Assembly (NCBI GenBank): GCA_011522725.1
Contig: WTIL01000081.1
Location: forward strand, 66,259 to 103,331
Length of the DNA: 37,073 bases
Direction: 5' to 3'
Origin: Rhodospirillaceae bacterium
GTDB taxonomy: Bacteria > Pseudomonadota > Alphaproteobacteria > Puniceispirillales > Puniceispirillaceae
A program made the translations under genes and the position numbers. Shown piece by piece: positions 7,641 to 15,686 of this stretch. The notes beneath the pieces were generated by a model. The model searched no databases and was not told where the DNA came from. It saw only the letters and a list, made by a program, of their open reading frames with translations. Each line of letters starts with the position of its first letter. The stretch's first letter is position 1.

Positions 7641-8597
7641 TCAGGACGCGCCTGCGCCCTGCGGAATGATCTCGTAGCCCGGTTCCTCCGGCTCGTCATC
7701 CAGCATTTCCGGCGGGAAGCCGGGTGCCCGGATATCGAGGCCGGTCGCATCCTCGAGACGCTTGATGATGTTCGGCGAGAGTTCGCGGCTGCCATAGCGT
7801 GAAATGCCGTCATCGAAGATATCCACCAGCATCGGCGCGATCTCCAGCGGAATCCCGGCGCGGTCGGCGACCTCCTTGAACAGGCCGACATCCTTTTTCA
7901 CCAGATCCATGGTGAAGGAGATGTCGCGCGATCCGTTCAGGATCACCTGGCTCTCGGTTTCATGGACGAAGGATGTGCCGGAGGAAATCTTGATCGCCTC
8001 ATAGGCGGTGTTGAGGTCCATGCCGGCGGCCTTGGCGGTGACTAGCGCCTCGCAGCAGGTGACGAGGTTCGCGGTGGCGAGATAGTTGGTGACGACCTTC
8101 AGGATCGAGGCCGATCCCAGATCGCCGGTATGAAGGATGCGGCGTCCCATGGTCTTCAGGAACGGCGCGATGCGCTCGAAGGTGGCACGGTCGCAGCCGG
8201 CGAAGATCGAGATGTTGCCGGTCGCCGCCCGGTGGCACCCGCCCGACACCGGGCAGTCCACGGCAGCGCCGCCGCGCTCCATCACCAGCGCGCCGAGGCG
8301 TTTGACCTCCGCCTCGTCGGTGGTCGACATTTCCATCCAGATCTTGCCGTCGGTCACCTCGGGCAGCATTTCGTCCATCACCGCGGCAGAGGCGGCGGGC
8401 GAGGGTAGGCAGGTGATGACAGCGTCGCAATTGCGCATCAGGTCGGCCGGGCCTTCGGCGCGCTTTGCGCCGAGGGCGACGAATTCGCCGACGAGGTCCT
8501 GATTGAGGTCATGGACCATGATATCCATGCCGTTTCGCAGCAGCGAGCCCGAGAGTTTGCCGCCGACATTGCCGAGGCCGATGAATCCGACTTTCAT
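7641..8597 (-). CDS. NAD(P)-dependent beta-hydroxyacid dehydrogenase (3-hydroxyisobutyrate dehydrogenase family)
   Basis: The 318-residue protein starts with the Rossmann motif VGFIGLGNVGGKLSGSLLRNG. The substrate-binding motif DCPVSGGCHRAATGNISIFAG and the catalytic lysine region ASILKVVTNYL (Lys and Asn both kept) mark it as a family member that oxidises 3-hydroxyisobutyrate, tartronate semialdehyde, D-glycerate-type or related 3-hydroxy acids. A C-terminal tail of about 20 residues (LDDEPEEPGYEIIPQGAGAS) is acidic and probably disordered. It is 69 bases downstream of the PhyH oxygenase gene on the same strand and upstream of the LLM monooxygenase, so it probably acts in the same catabolic route. 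Substrate not determinable. Confidence 0.93.
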   Translation of the reverse strand: MKVGFIGLGNVGGKLSGSLLRNGMDIMVHDLNQDLVGEFVALGAKRAEGPADLMRNCDAVITCLPSPAASAAVMDEMLPEVTDGKIWMEMSTTDEAEVKRLGALVMERGGAAVDCPVSGGCHRAATGNISIFAGCDRATFERIAPFLKTMGRRILHTGDLGSASILKVVTNYLATANLVTCCEALVTAKAAGMDLNTAYEAIKISSGTSFVHETESQVILNGSRDISFTMDLVKKDVGLFKEVADRAGIPLEIAPMLVDIFDDGISRYGSRELSPNIIKRLEDATGLDIRAPGFPPEMLDDEPEEPGYEIIPQGAGAS

Positions 8598-8666
8598 GAT
8601 CGATAGTTCCCTTGTCTGAAGTTCATATGGGGAAGAGGTGCCGGCGGGATGCCGGCAGGGTTGTGC

Positions 8667-9671
8667 CTAGCAGACGGCCGCGTCGTTCCAGCGGCGGTCC
8701 TCGAAAATACGGCCGGTGAAGCGGCCTGACAGGACGTCATCGCGCGCCGCGTCCCATGCGTCGCCCCATGCCTGCGGGTCGCGAAGCTCGCTCTGCGGGT
8801 CGGCCTTGCTTCGTGCGACAAAGCCGGGAAAGGCCGGCCTGCCGGATGCCTGCCCGACCGGGTGGTAGCGCAAATCCATGCTCCAGCGCAGACCGCCCGA
8901 CAGGTTCGGCAGCGCGCGATGCACATTCATCTTGTGGAACAGCACGACGCCGCCCTTGCCGACGGGAAGCGGCGTGCCCTCGCGCCCCGCCATCACCTTG
9001 TCAGGGACCTGCGGCTCGCGCGCGATGGCCAGGTTCGAGCAATGCACCTTCGGGCCCTCGCGATGCGATCCGGCGATGGATGTCAGGCAGCCATTCTCGA
9101 TCGTCGCCTCGGTGATCGCCAGCCACACCGTCACCTGGTTGGTGTCGTCGGCATCTTCAAGAAGGGCGACAATGTCCTGATGCCAGGTGGTGGCGCCGAC
9201 ATTCGAGTGGCCCGACACCTCGTCATGCAGCGCCGTCGCCGGCGGCTTCATCCGCATCTGCTGGACCGGGCTGGCGAAAATCTCCGGCCCGATGATGTCC
9301 TCGACCACGTCGAGGATGCGCGGATGGCGCATCAGCTCGAACACGGCCGGGCCGTGATGCATGTGATAGGTGTCTGGCTCGCGTCCCTCGTTCAGCAGCG
9401 GCAGCGAGATATTCAGGAACTGGTGCAGCACCGGATATTCGGCGATCACCCGCGCGTAGCGCGCGCCGAATTCGAGGCCTTCATAGCTGTCCGAAATTTC
9501 GCCCCGCGCATAGAGGTCTGTCGCCAGCCTGTCGAGAAGCTCGGCATATTCGGTTTCGATGGGGGCGAGGTCCTCCGGCGGCACGACATTGTCGATGGCG
9601 AGAAAGCCGTCACGCTCGAACGCGGCGAGCTGGTCCTCGGTGAGGGTGGAGGGGGCAGGTCTGGTCTTCAT
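8667..9671 (-). CDS. Phytanoyl-CoA dioxygenase (PhyH) family Fe(II)/2-oxoglutarate oxygenase
   Basis: The 334-residue protein opens with LTEDQLAAFERDGFLAIDNVVP, the usual PhyH N-terminus. The iron triad is visible as H164 and D166 in TWHQDIV and H251 in NVHRALPNLSGG, followed by the 2-oxoglutarate-contacting arginine region GLRWSMDLRYHP. It therefore probably hydroxylates or dealkylates a small substrate using Fe(II) and 2-oxoglutarate. It is clearly not the ectoine hydroxylase EctD: it is longer and lacks the EctD signature. The 163-base gap upstream (9672-9834) is the widest in this run and could carry its own promoter. Substrate unknown. Confidence 0.92.
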   Translation of the reverse strand: MKTRPAPSTLTEDQLAAFERDGFLAIDNVVPPEDLAPIETEYAELLDRLATDLYARGEISDSYEGLEFGARYARVIAEYPVLHQFLNISLPLLNEGREPDTYHMHHGPAVFELMRHPRILDVVEDIIGPEIFASPVQQMRMKPPATALHDEVSGHSNVGATTWHQDIVALLEDADDTNQVTVWLAITEATIENGCLTSIAGSHREGPKVHCSNLAIAREPQVPDKVMAGREGTPLPVGKGGVVLFHKMNVHRALPNLSGGLRWSMDLRYHPVGQASGRPAFPGFVARSKADPQSELRDPQAWGDAWDAARDDVLSGRFTGRIFEDRRWNDAAVC

Positions 9672-9834
9672 CGCGCACCGTCCGGGTCTTGCCTGCCGGG
9701 CGGTTATGCCGTCCCGGACTTGATATCTGTCCGGCTCACGGTGACACCGCTAATCAGCGCGCGCAATCCCATTTCTGCACGGCTGGAAATTTTGTACCGG
9801 ACCGATGTCGGGGCCGGATCATTCAATTCTGAAC

Positions 9835-10041
9835 TTAGTCAGGGCGGCGCATGCCGGTCATGTTGCGCTGGGCATCGGCGATGGCCCGCAACGCGCGGTC
9901 CTCGTCGCCGAGCGCCTCTGCCAGCAGCAGCGCCGCCTTGGCAAGGAACATCTCGCTATGTTCCGGCCCGTGCGCGTCGATGCCCTCGGCCAGCGCGGCA
10001 TAGACCGCTTCCAGATCGACATTCCGGTCCCGGTCGCTCAT
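9835..10041 (-). CDS. DUF2783 family small protein
   Basis: This 68-residue acidic-helical protein (LEAVYAALAEGIDAHGPEHSEMFLAKAALLLAEALGD) resembles the DUF2783 family, which is typically encoded next to FAD-dependent aromatic hydroxylases. Its ATG overlaps the stop of the FAD monooxygenase gene by four bases (ATGA), so the two are translationally coupled and probably made in similar amounts. The family has no established biochemical role that I know; a stabilising or regulatory partner of the hydroxylase is inference. No cysteines, signal peptide or membrane segment are present. Confidence 0.82.
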   Translation of the reverse strand: MSDRDRNVDLEAVYAALAEGIDAHGPEHSEMFLAKAALLLAEALGDEDRALRAIADAQRNMTGMRRPD

Positions 10042-11666
10042 TCTCCGTCCTCCTGCAGGCCGCCGGCGCAGATCCGCGTGATGGCGGAACGGATCGCCGC
10101 CCCATTCGCCCGGTGCCAGCGCGCGGCGATGAACCTGTCGGGGCGGACCAGCACGGCATCGCCGTCACCGGCGCCATAGACATCCGCCGCCTCGCCCTCG
10201 GGCGGCAGCCGCAGCACCGTTGCCAGATCATGTTCTTCCAGCAGGCCGGTCCCCGGCACATCGCCGAAAGCCAGCACGGTGAAGCCGGGGCCGAACCCGT
10301 CCATCAGGAAAGCGCCATCCAGTCTTGCGTCGGGCGCTGCCGCGCCCGGGGGCGGGCCGGCGTCCCACGCCTCGGCATCGGGCAGTGTCAGCGGGCTGTC
10401 GTGATATTCATAGGGCGTCATGTTGCGCGGGTTGGCGAACTGGCTGGCAAAGGGGAAGTCGAGCGCGAGGCTCAGCGCCGCGTCCCGCATGACGGCAAAG
10501 CCGCGGGTGCGCGGGGTCATGAACTGGGTCGATTTCTCCGACTTCTCGATGACGTCCAGCGTGGCGCGCCGCCTTTCATGGTCATAGCTGTCGAGGATCG
10601 CCTCGTCCGCCTTGCCGGCAAGGTGCCAGGCCAGTTTCCAGCCGATATTCACCCCGTCCAGCACCCCGTTATTGAAGCCGCGCACGCCGAAGATCGGCAC
10701 GATGTGCGCCGAATCCCCGATGAAGATGGTGCGGCCGTGCCGGTAGCCGTCCAGCAGCAGCGTGTTCGCCGAATAGACCGACCACCATTCCAGTTCCCAC
10801 GGCGCGTCATAGCCGCATTCATCCAGCACCTTCTGCACGGCGGCGCGGATGTTCTCCTCGCGCAGTGCCTCGTCCTCGTCTTCGTCGTCGCGAAGCTGAT
10901 AGTCGATGCGCCAGATATTGTCGGGCTGCTGATGCACCAGCACGGTCGATCCCGGCCGCGCGTCGGGGTCGAACAGGGCGAAACGCTCGACCGGCACCGG
11001 GTTTTCCATCTGGATGTCGGCGATGATGTAGCGCCCCTCGAAATTCTGCCCGGCAAGCCGCAGCCCCATCATCGAGCGGATCGGCGACCGCGCTCCGTCG
11101 GCGGCGAGAAGCCAGTCCGTGCGCATCTCGTAGGGGCCGTCCGGATCGCGCAGTGTCAGGGCCACGCCGTCACCATCTTCCGCTTCGGCCACGCCGGTGC
11201 ATTCGGTGCGCCAGCGCATGTCGATCAGCGGGTTGGCGGCGACCCCGTCATGCAGGAATTTCTCGATATATTGCTGCTCGATATTATACATCGGGCGGTG
11301 CCGCTCGGTGGCGCTGTCGGGCATGAAGAATTCCAGGATCTGCCGCCCGCGGAAGAAGCTGCGCCCCGACGCCCAGGGAAGCGATTTGTCAAGGAACGGG
11401 CCCAGCACATCCAGCAGCTGCAGCGCGGTGAAGCTGGACCGCGCGACGCAGATGGCGCGCGAGCCGTCATTGAAGGTGTGCTTGGCATCGACGATGACCG
11501 AGGGCTGCCCGTACCTGGCCAGCGTCAGCGCCGCGACCATGCCGATCGGCCCGGCCCCGACGATGGTGACGGGCGCGCGCATCGCCAGCCCGTCGCGGGC
11601 CGGCGCCTCGAACTCCGGATAGTCGAAATAGAGCGATTCCCACCGCCCCTTGCCATGAGGTTTCAT
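10038..11666 (-). CDS. FAD-dependent aromatic hydroxylase-type monooxygenase (PHBH/MhpA superfamily)
   Basis: The protein has the two FAD motifs of the para-hydroxybenzoate hydroxylase superfamily: VGAGPIGMVAALTLARYG (dinucleotide motif at residues 37-42) and GRTIFIGDSAHIVPIFGVRGFNNGVLDGVNIGWKLAWHLAG. A DG-type motif is also present (LLAADGARSPIRSMMGL). Such enzymes use NAD(P)H and oxygen to hydroxylate phenols or heterocycles. I use ATG at 11666 (542 residues); a GTG at 11708 would add 14 residues, and neither has a strong ribosome site. A thioredoxin-like C-terminal domain, common in MhpA relatives, seems present (FLMDGFGPGFTVLAFGD). It is coupled to DUF2783 by an ATGA overlap. The compound hydroxylated is unknown. 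Confidence 0.92.
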   Translation of the reverse strand: MKPHGKGRWESLYFDYPEFEAPARDGLAMRAPVTIVGAGPIGMVAALTLARYGQPSVIVDAKHTFNDGSRAICVARSSFTALQLLDVLGPFLDKSLPWASGRSFFRGRQILEFFMPDSATERHRPMYNIEQQYIEKFLHDGVAANPLIDMRWRTECTGVAEAEDGDGVALTLRDPDGPYEMRTDWLLAADGARSPIRSMMGLRLAGQNFEGRYIIADIQMENPVPVERFALFDPDARPGSTVLVHQQPDNIWRIDYQLRDDEDEDEALREENIRAAVQKVLDECGYDAPWELEWWSVYSANTLLLDGYRHGRTIFIGDSAHIVPIFGVRGFNNGVLDGVNIGWKLAWHLAGKADEAILDSYDHERRRATLDVIEKSEKSTQFMTPRTRGFAVMRDAALSLALDFPFASQFANPRNMTPYEYHDSPLTLPDAEAWDAGPPPGAAAPDARLDGAFLMDGFGPGFTVLAFGDVPGTGLLEEHDLATVLRLPPEGEAADVYGAGDGDAVLVRPDRFIAARWHRANGAAIRSAITRICAGGLQEDGE

Positions 11667-11739
11667 GCGCACCCGCCGCCGCGTTGAAGACGGCAACCAC
11701 GGTGACACGCAGGCCGCCCCGCCTCAAGAGCGGAGTGGA

Positions 11740-11988
11740 TCAAACATCCTCATCCCGCATGCCGCGATAGAGCGGCGGGACGTTCTTTGCGGCGTTTTCG
11801 AAGCGCAGGGTGCGGCGGGCTTCCAGCTCCGCCTCGATCCGCGCCAGCAGCGCGGTGCCGGCCTCGGTAGTGCGTCCGCGGGCGATGGCGCGCTCCAGCT
11901 TCGCGCGGCGGCTCAGCAATTCCCGCTGGGTCAAATGCGGCAGGTCCAGCCGCGAGGCCCCGCTCGTCTCGCTCGCGCCCCCGCTCAT
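11740..11988 (-). CDS. Small hypothetical protein coupled to Gfo/Idh gene
   Basis: I do not recognise this 82-residue protein. Its ATG at 11988 overlaps the stop of the Gfo/Idh/MocA gene by four bases (ATGA), which supports it as a real translated gene. The product is helical and highly charged (LTQRELLSRRAKLERAIAR; ARIEAELEARRTLRFENAAKN) and could form a short coiled coil; it has no cysteine, signal peptide or membrane segment. A longer reading from 12000 adds four residues. It precedes the FAD monooxygenase by 73 bases. It could be a small partner protein of one of its neighbours. Confidence 0.6.
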   Translation of the reverse strand: MSGGASETSGASRLDLPHLTQRELLSRRAKLERAIARGRTTEAGTALLARIEAELEARRTLRFENAAKNVPPLYRGMRDEDV

Positions 11989-12926
11989 CCCCCCAGCCAT
12001 TCGCCCAGCACGCGCACCAGCTCGCGTGATTCCGACAAATCCGTCGGCCGCCCTTCGGCCACGGCGGCGGCGAAATCCCGGACCATCAGCTCATACTGGT
12101 CGCAGGGCCCGAACCGTGCCTCGGCGCCGGTGCCCAGAAGCGCCTCCTTGCCGTCCCGCGCATGCGCCCAGCGCGCCGTCGTTTCCGCTGCCGGGTTGAA
12201 CGGCGTGTCGAGGCGCGCCCACCCGTCGGTGCCGGTCAGCAGCACCGACTGGCACAGCGTCGCCCCGCTGGAGACCGACATCGTCAGCACCTGTCCGTCA
12301 TCGAAGCCGACAAGCGCGCTTGCCGAGCGTTCGACATCGAGATGCGCCTCCGGCAGCGTCGTCGCGCCGATCAGCCGCGGCCTGCCGTTCAGCAGCATCA
12401 TTCCCGCCAGCAGCGTATAGCCGCCGATGTCCCAGACAGGCCCGCCGCCCCAGGCCGCCACATTGCGCACATTGCCCTCGGGCTGCGGCGGATAGGTGAA
12501 GGTGGCGGTCACATGCGTGCGGGCGCCGAGGTCGAGGCCGCGAAGCCAGTCCCATTGCGGGTGGTAGCGCACCATGTAGCCGTCATAGAGATAGAGGCCG
12601 GCGCGCGCCGCCACCGCGGCCAGCCGGTCGAGCTCTTCCACCGACAGCGCCACCGGCTTCTCGCAGATCACCGGCTTGCCGGCTTCCAGCGCGGCGATGC
12701 TCATCGGCACGTGAAGATGGTTGGGAAGCGGGTTGTAGACGGCGTCGATATCGGGGTCGGCCAGCATCGCCTCATAGGTTGAGACACGGACATCGCCCCA
12801 GACCGGGTCCGCCCCGCCGGACGGGTCGCGCCGGCCGAGGTGGGTCACCTCATGGCCTGCCGCGCGGATGGCGGGCAGCAGTTTCTCGCGCGCGATCTTG
12901 GCATCGCCCAATACGCCAAATTTCAT
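11985..12926 (-). CDS. Gfo/Idh/MocA family oxidoreductase
   Basis: The 313-residue product has an N-terminal Rossmann fold (KFGVLGDAKIAREKLLPAI, a variant of the usual GxGxxA) and the family motif GKPVICEKPVALSVEELDRLA with the conserved EKP. The C-terminal half holds the mixed beta-sheet domain with WDIGGYTLLAGMMLLNGRP. These enzymes oxidise or reduce sugars, inositols or dihydrodiol-type substrates with NAD(P); dihydrodiol dehydrogenases are close relatives and would fit an aromatic context, but this is not decided by sequence. It is the first gene of the minus-strand run, divergent from the EamA exporter across about 115 bases that should hold both promoters. Confidence 0.92.
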   Translation of the reverse strand: MKFGVLGDAKIAREKLLPAIRAAGHEVTHLGRRDPSGGADPVWGDVRVSTYEAMLADPDIDAVYNPLPNHLHVPMSIAALEAGKPVICEKPVALSVEELDRLAAVAARAGLYLYDGYMVRYHPQWDWLRGLDLGARTHVTATFTYPPQPEGNVRNVAAWGGGPVWDIGGYTLLAGMMLLNGRPRLIGATTLPEAHLDVERSASALVGFDDGQVLTMSVSSGATLCQSVLLTGTDGWARLDTPFNPAAETTARWAHARDGKEALLGTGAEARFGPCDQYELMVRDFAAAVAEGRPTDLSESRELVRVLGEWLGG

Positions 12927-13041
12927 CGAACCCTCCCGAGGTTTCGCGTGCCGGTGCAGGGGCCAATTTCACACCCTTGGATCATGTCTGGCAAGTGGGG
13001 GGCGGGCTGTGCCATGCTGGATACGGCACCTCTTATGCCCT

Positions 13042-13983
13042 ATGAACCAGCAACCATCCGGCACCGCCTTGTCGTCTCCCGCTCCTGCCACCTCCGTCCT
13101 GACCCGCATCCATCCCTATGCGCCGGCGATCCTGATCATGGTGACGGCGCTGTGCCTTGCGGCGACCGGCGGGGCGCTGATGAAACAGCTGGCTGGCGAG
13201 CTGCCGCCGGTGCTGCTGTCCTGGTTCCGCTTCGCCATCTATGGGGTGATCTTGATCCCGCTGGCCTTCTGGCGCGCCGGCAGGGCCTGCCTTCGCCCGT
13301 CGCGGCCGGTGGTGCAGGTGGTGCGCGGTCTGCTGCTGGCGGCGGGGAACACCTCCTTCATCATCGGGGTGGTGCATGTCGATTACGCGAACGCCATCGC
13401 CATTCTCTATGTCTATCCCTTCCTGATGGTGGGGCTGTCGGCGCTGATGCTGGGCGAACCTGTGTCGCGTCCGGCCTGGGCCGGGGTGGCCGGCGGCTTT
13501 TGCGGCGTGCTGCTGGTGATCCGCCCGGATCCGGCGGCGCTCGATATCGGCGCGATCTTCATCCTGTTCACCGGCTTCACCGTCGCCGTGCAGATGCTGC
13601 TGAACCGCAAGCTCGGCAGTGAATCCGACCCGCTGCTGGTGTCGATGTGGGGCGCGGTGGTGGCCTCGGTCGCGCTCAGCGTCTCGCTGCCTTTCGTCTG
13701 GCAGGTGCCGGCCGGCGACCAGATCCTGCTCATCGCCTTTATCGGCGGGCTGTCGGCGCTCAGCCACACGCTGATGATCGTGGCGATGACCAAGGCCCCG
13801 GCCGAGGAGATCGCCCCCTTCACCTATTTCGAGATTGTCGCCGCCATCATTATCGGCATGGCGATGTTCGGAACGCTTCCCGACGGCTGGGCCTGGGCCG
13901 GCATGGCGCTGATCGCGGTCAGCGGCATCGCGGTGAAGAAGCTGCCGGGCGTGCTGAAGATGCGGCGCCGCGAGAAATACTGA
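13042..13983 (+). CDS. EamA/DMT superfamily transporter
   Basis: The 313-residue protein is almost entirely hydrophobic, with about ten membrane helices arranged as two five-helix EamA repeats. The first begins at APAILIMVTALCLAATGGALMKQLAG and the second near ALDIGAIFILFTGFTVAVQM. The loop after helix one (LPPVLLSWFRFAIYG) is typical of the drug/metabolite transporter superfamily. I start at ATG 13042 because translation from there gives a short polar N-terminus before helix one; the open frame upstream reads as non-coding. It probably exports or takes up a small metabolite across the inner membrane. It is divergent from the Gfo/Idh gene and followed by a terminator. Confidence 0.92.
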   Translation: MNQQPSGTALSSPAPATSVLTRIHPYAPAILIMVTALCLAATGGALMKQLAGELPPVLLSWFRFAIYGVILIPLAFWRAGRACLRPSRPVVQVVRGLLLAAGNTSFIIGVVHVDYANAIAILYVYPFLMVGLSALMLGEPVSRPAWAGVAGGFCGVLLVIRPDPAALDIGAIFILFTGFTVAVQMLLNRKLGSESDPLLVSMWGAVVASVALSVSLPFVWQVPAGDQILLIAFIGGLSALSHTLMIVAMTKAPAEEIAPFTYFEIVAAIIIGMAMFGTLPDGWAWAGMALIAVSGIAVKKLPGVLKMRRREKY

Positions 13984-14008
13984 CCGATAATACTGATCAA
14001 AAATACTG

Positions 14009-14041
14009 ACCGGGCCTGCCGCCGCAGCGCCCGGTTCTTTT
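14009..14041 (+). terminator. Intrinsic terminator after the EamA gene
   Basis: ACCGGGC and GCCCGGT form a perfect seven-base stem around a 13-base loop, followed by TTCTTTT. It lies 25 bases after the EamA stop. A second GC-rich inverted repeat (GGCCC-cggcc-GGGCC) follows directly. Confidence 0.75.
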
Positions 14042-14103
14042 GACAGGCCCCGGCCGGGCCGTCAGAATAGTCCCGGTTTGCGGTTTTACGAGGCGGTGAC
14101 GAG

Positions 14104-14412
14104 ATGTCGATAGTGCGGGTGACGGTCCGGACCTTCCAGAATGCGGAACATGCGACGCTGTTCACCGGCATCTCGGCCAATATTCCAGACCTGTTGAAAA
14201 AGCACGGGCTGAAGGCCGATTGCCGGATCGCGCGATCGCAGGAAAAGCCGCACGAGATCATTTCCATCTGGGTCTATGAGGACGAGGCGCATATGGAGGC
14301 GGTGCGCAAGGTGCTTGCCGAATTCTCGAAATTTCCGAATTCGCTGAACCCCAAGGAAGTCGCCTATCAGGCCGATGTGCTGGCCTCCATCCAGGTCGGC
14401 GGCGGGGGCTGA
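14104..14412 (+). CDS. Small hypothetical protein, dimeric alpha/beta-barrel-like
   Basis: I do not recognise a named family for this 102-residue protein. The pattern of alternating strands and two helices (VRVTVRTFQNAEHATLF, IISIWVYEDEAHMEAVRKVLAEF) looks like a ferredoxin-like dimeric alpha/beta barrel of the kind seen in NIPSNAP and antibiotic-monooxygenase proteins. The start has GAGG about eight bases upstream. It precedes the BaiN/HI0933 flavoprotein by nine bases, so both are probably on one transcript. There is no signal peptide. Assignment to a fold is inference from secondary-structure impression only. Confidence 0.75.
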   Translation: MSIVRVTVRTFQNAEHATLFTGISANIPDLLKKHGLKADCRIARSQEKPHEIISIWVYEDEAHMEAVRKVLAEFSKFPNSLNPKEVAYQADVLASIQVGGGG

Positions 14413-14421
14413 CGCCGGGCC

Positions 14422-15606
14422 ATGACGGAACAGGTTGATGTGCTGATCATCGGCGGCGGGGCCGCCGGGCTGATGTGCGGGCGGGTCGCCGGCGCGCGCG
14501 GGCGGCGGGTGCTGATCCTCGACCATGCGAAAAAGCCAGCCGAGAAGATCCGCATCTCCGGCGGCGGGCGCTGCAATTTCACCAACATCCATTCCGCGCC
14601 GACGGCATTCCTGTCGGGCAACCGGCATTTCTGCAAATCGGCCTTCAGCCGCTACACGCAGGATGATTTCATCGCCCTGGTGAAACAGCATGGCATCGCG
14701 TTCCATGAAAAGAAGCTCGGCCAGCTGTTCTGCGATGACAGCGCGCAGCAGATCATCGACATGCTGCTGGCGGAATGCGCCAGTGCCGGCGCCGAATTGC
14801 GGCTGCGGACCTCGGTCGGCGGCATTGCCGCGCTGCCGGATGGCGGCTACCGGGTGGAGGCGTCGTGCGGCGTGGTGGAATGCGCCTCGCTGGTGATCGC
14901 CACCGGCGGGCTGTCGATCCCCAAGATCGGGGCGACCCGCTTCGGCTATGACGTGGCGCGGCAGTTCGGCCTCGAGGTGACCGGGCTGCGCCCGGCGCTG
15001 GTGCCGCTGACATTCCAGGCGAATTTCCTCGAACGCTGCAAGGCGCTGTCCGGCCTGTCGGTCGATGCCGAGGTGCGCCACGGCAAGACCAGCTTCCGCG
15101 AGGGGCTGCTCTTCACCCATCGCGGGCTGTCCGGCCCGTCGGTGCTGCAGATCAGCAGCTATTGGGACGAGGGCGAGGGGGTCAGCATCGACCTTGCCCC
15201 CGGCATCGACATCGCCGCCATGCTGACCGGTGCCAGGGCCGCATCGCCGAAGCGCGAGGTGCTGACCGAGCTTGCGGCGCATCTGCCTAAACGGCTGGCC
15301 GCGGATATACTTGACGAGCTCGGCATCGGCGGGCGCCTTGCCGAGCTGTCGAAGAAGGGCGTTGCGGCGGCGGGCGACCGGGTCAATCGCTGGCAGGTCC
15401 GCCCCAGCGGCACCGAGGGCTACCGCACAGCCGAGGTCACGCTCGGCGGGGTCGATGTGTCCGGACTGTCGGCACGGACGATGGAGGCGAAGGCGCAGCC
15501 CGGCCTCTATTTCATCGGCGAGGTGGTGGATGTGACAGGCCATCTTGGCGGCTACAATTTCCAGTGGGCCTGGTCCTCCGGCTTTGTCGCGGGCGAGGCG
15601 GCGTAA
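14422..15606 (+). CDS. BaiN/HI0933 (YhiN) family FAD-dependent oxidoreductase
   Basis: The 394-residue protein begins with the FAD-binding motif DVLIIGGGAAGLMCGRVAG and has the family signature ISGGGRCNFTN near residue 46-55. The C-terminal FAD-contact block GEVVDVTGHLGGYNFQWAWSSGFVAG is also characteristic. Length matches the family's usual 390-400 residues. Members are flavoproteins of mostly unknown substrate; BaiN of Clostridium was linked to bile-acid dehydroxylation, but the family is widespread in bacteria that lack that pathway. It follows the small barrel-like protein by nine bases and is followed by a pirin gene about 80 bases on. Confidence 0.93.
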   Translation: MTEQVDVLIIGGGAAGLMCGRVAGARGRRVLILDHAKKPAEKIRISGGGRCNFTNIHSAPTAFLSGNRHFCKSAFSRYTQDDFIALVKQHGIAFHEKKLGQLFCDDSAQQIIDMLLAECASAGAELRLRTSVGGIAALPDGGYRVEASCGVVECASLVIATGGLSIPKIGATRFGYDVARQFGLEVTGLRPALVPLTFQANFLERCKALSGLSVDAEVRHGKTSFREGLLFTHRGLSGPSVLQISSYWDEGEGVSIDLAPGIDIAAMLTGARAASPKREVLTELAAHLPKRLAADILDELGIGGRLAELSKKGVAAAGDRVNRWQVRPSGTEGYRTAEVTLGGVDVSGLSARTMEAKAQPGLYFIGEVVDVTGHLGGYNFQWAWSSGFVAGEAA

Positions 15607-15686
15607 CGCTGCCTTGATTCGGCTTGCCAAAATCCCACATGCTTTGGAAGACACGATTTACAGTTTCCCCGGTTACAGAGTCCCCC

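Noticed and set aside
8667-9671. Ectoine hydroxylase EctD
   Set aside because: It is a PhyH-family protein but of different length and without the EctD signature; neighbours are catabolic genes.
8862-11687. Plus-strand open frame of 941 codons
   Set aside because: It runs antisense to the PhyH, DUF2783 and FAD monooxygenase genes, has low-complexity Arg/His/Gly-rich translation and no motif; it is a high-GC shadow.
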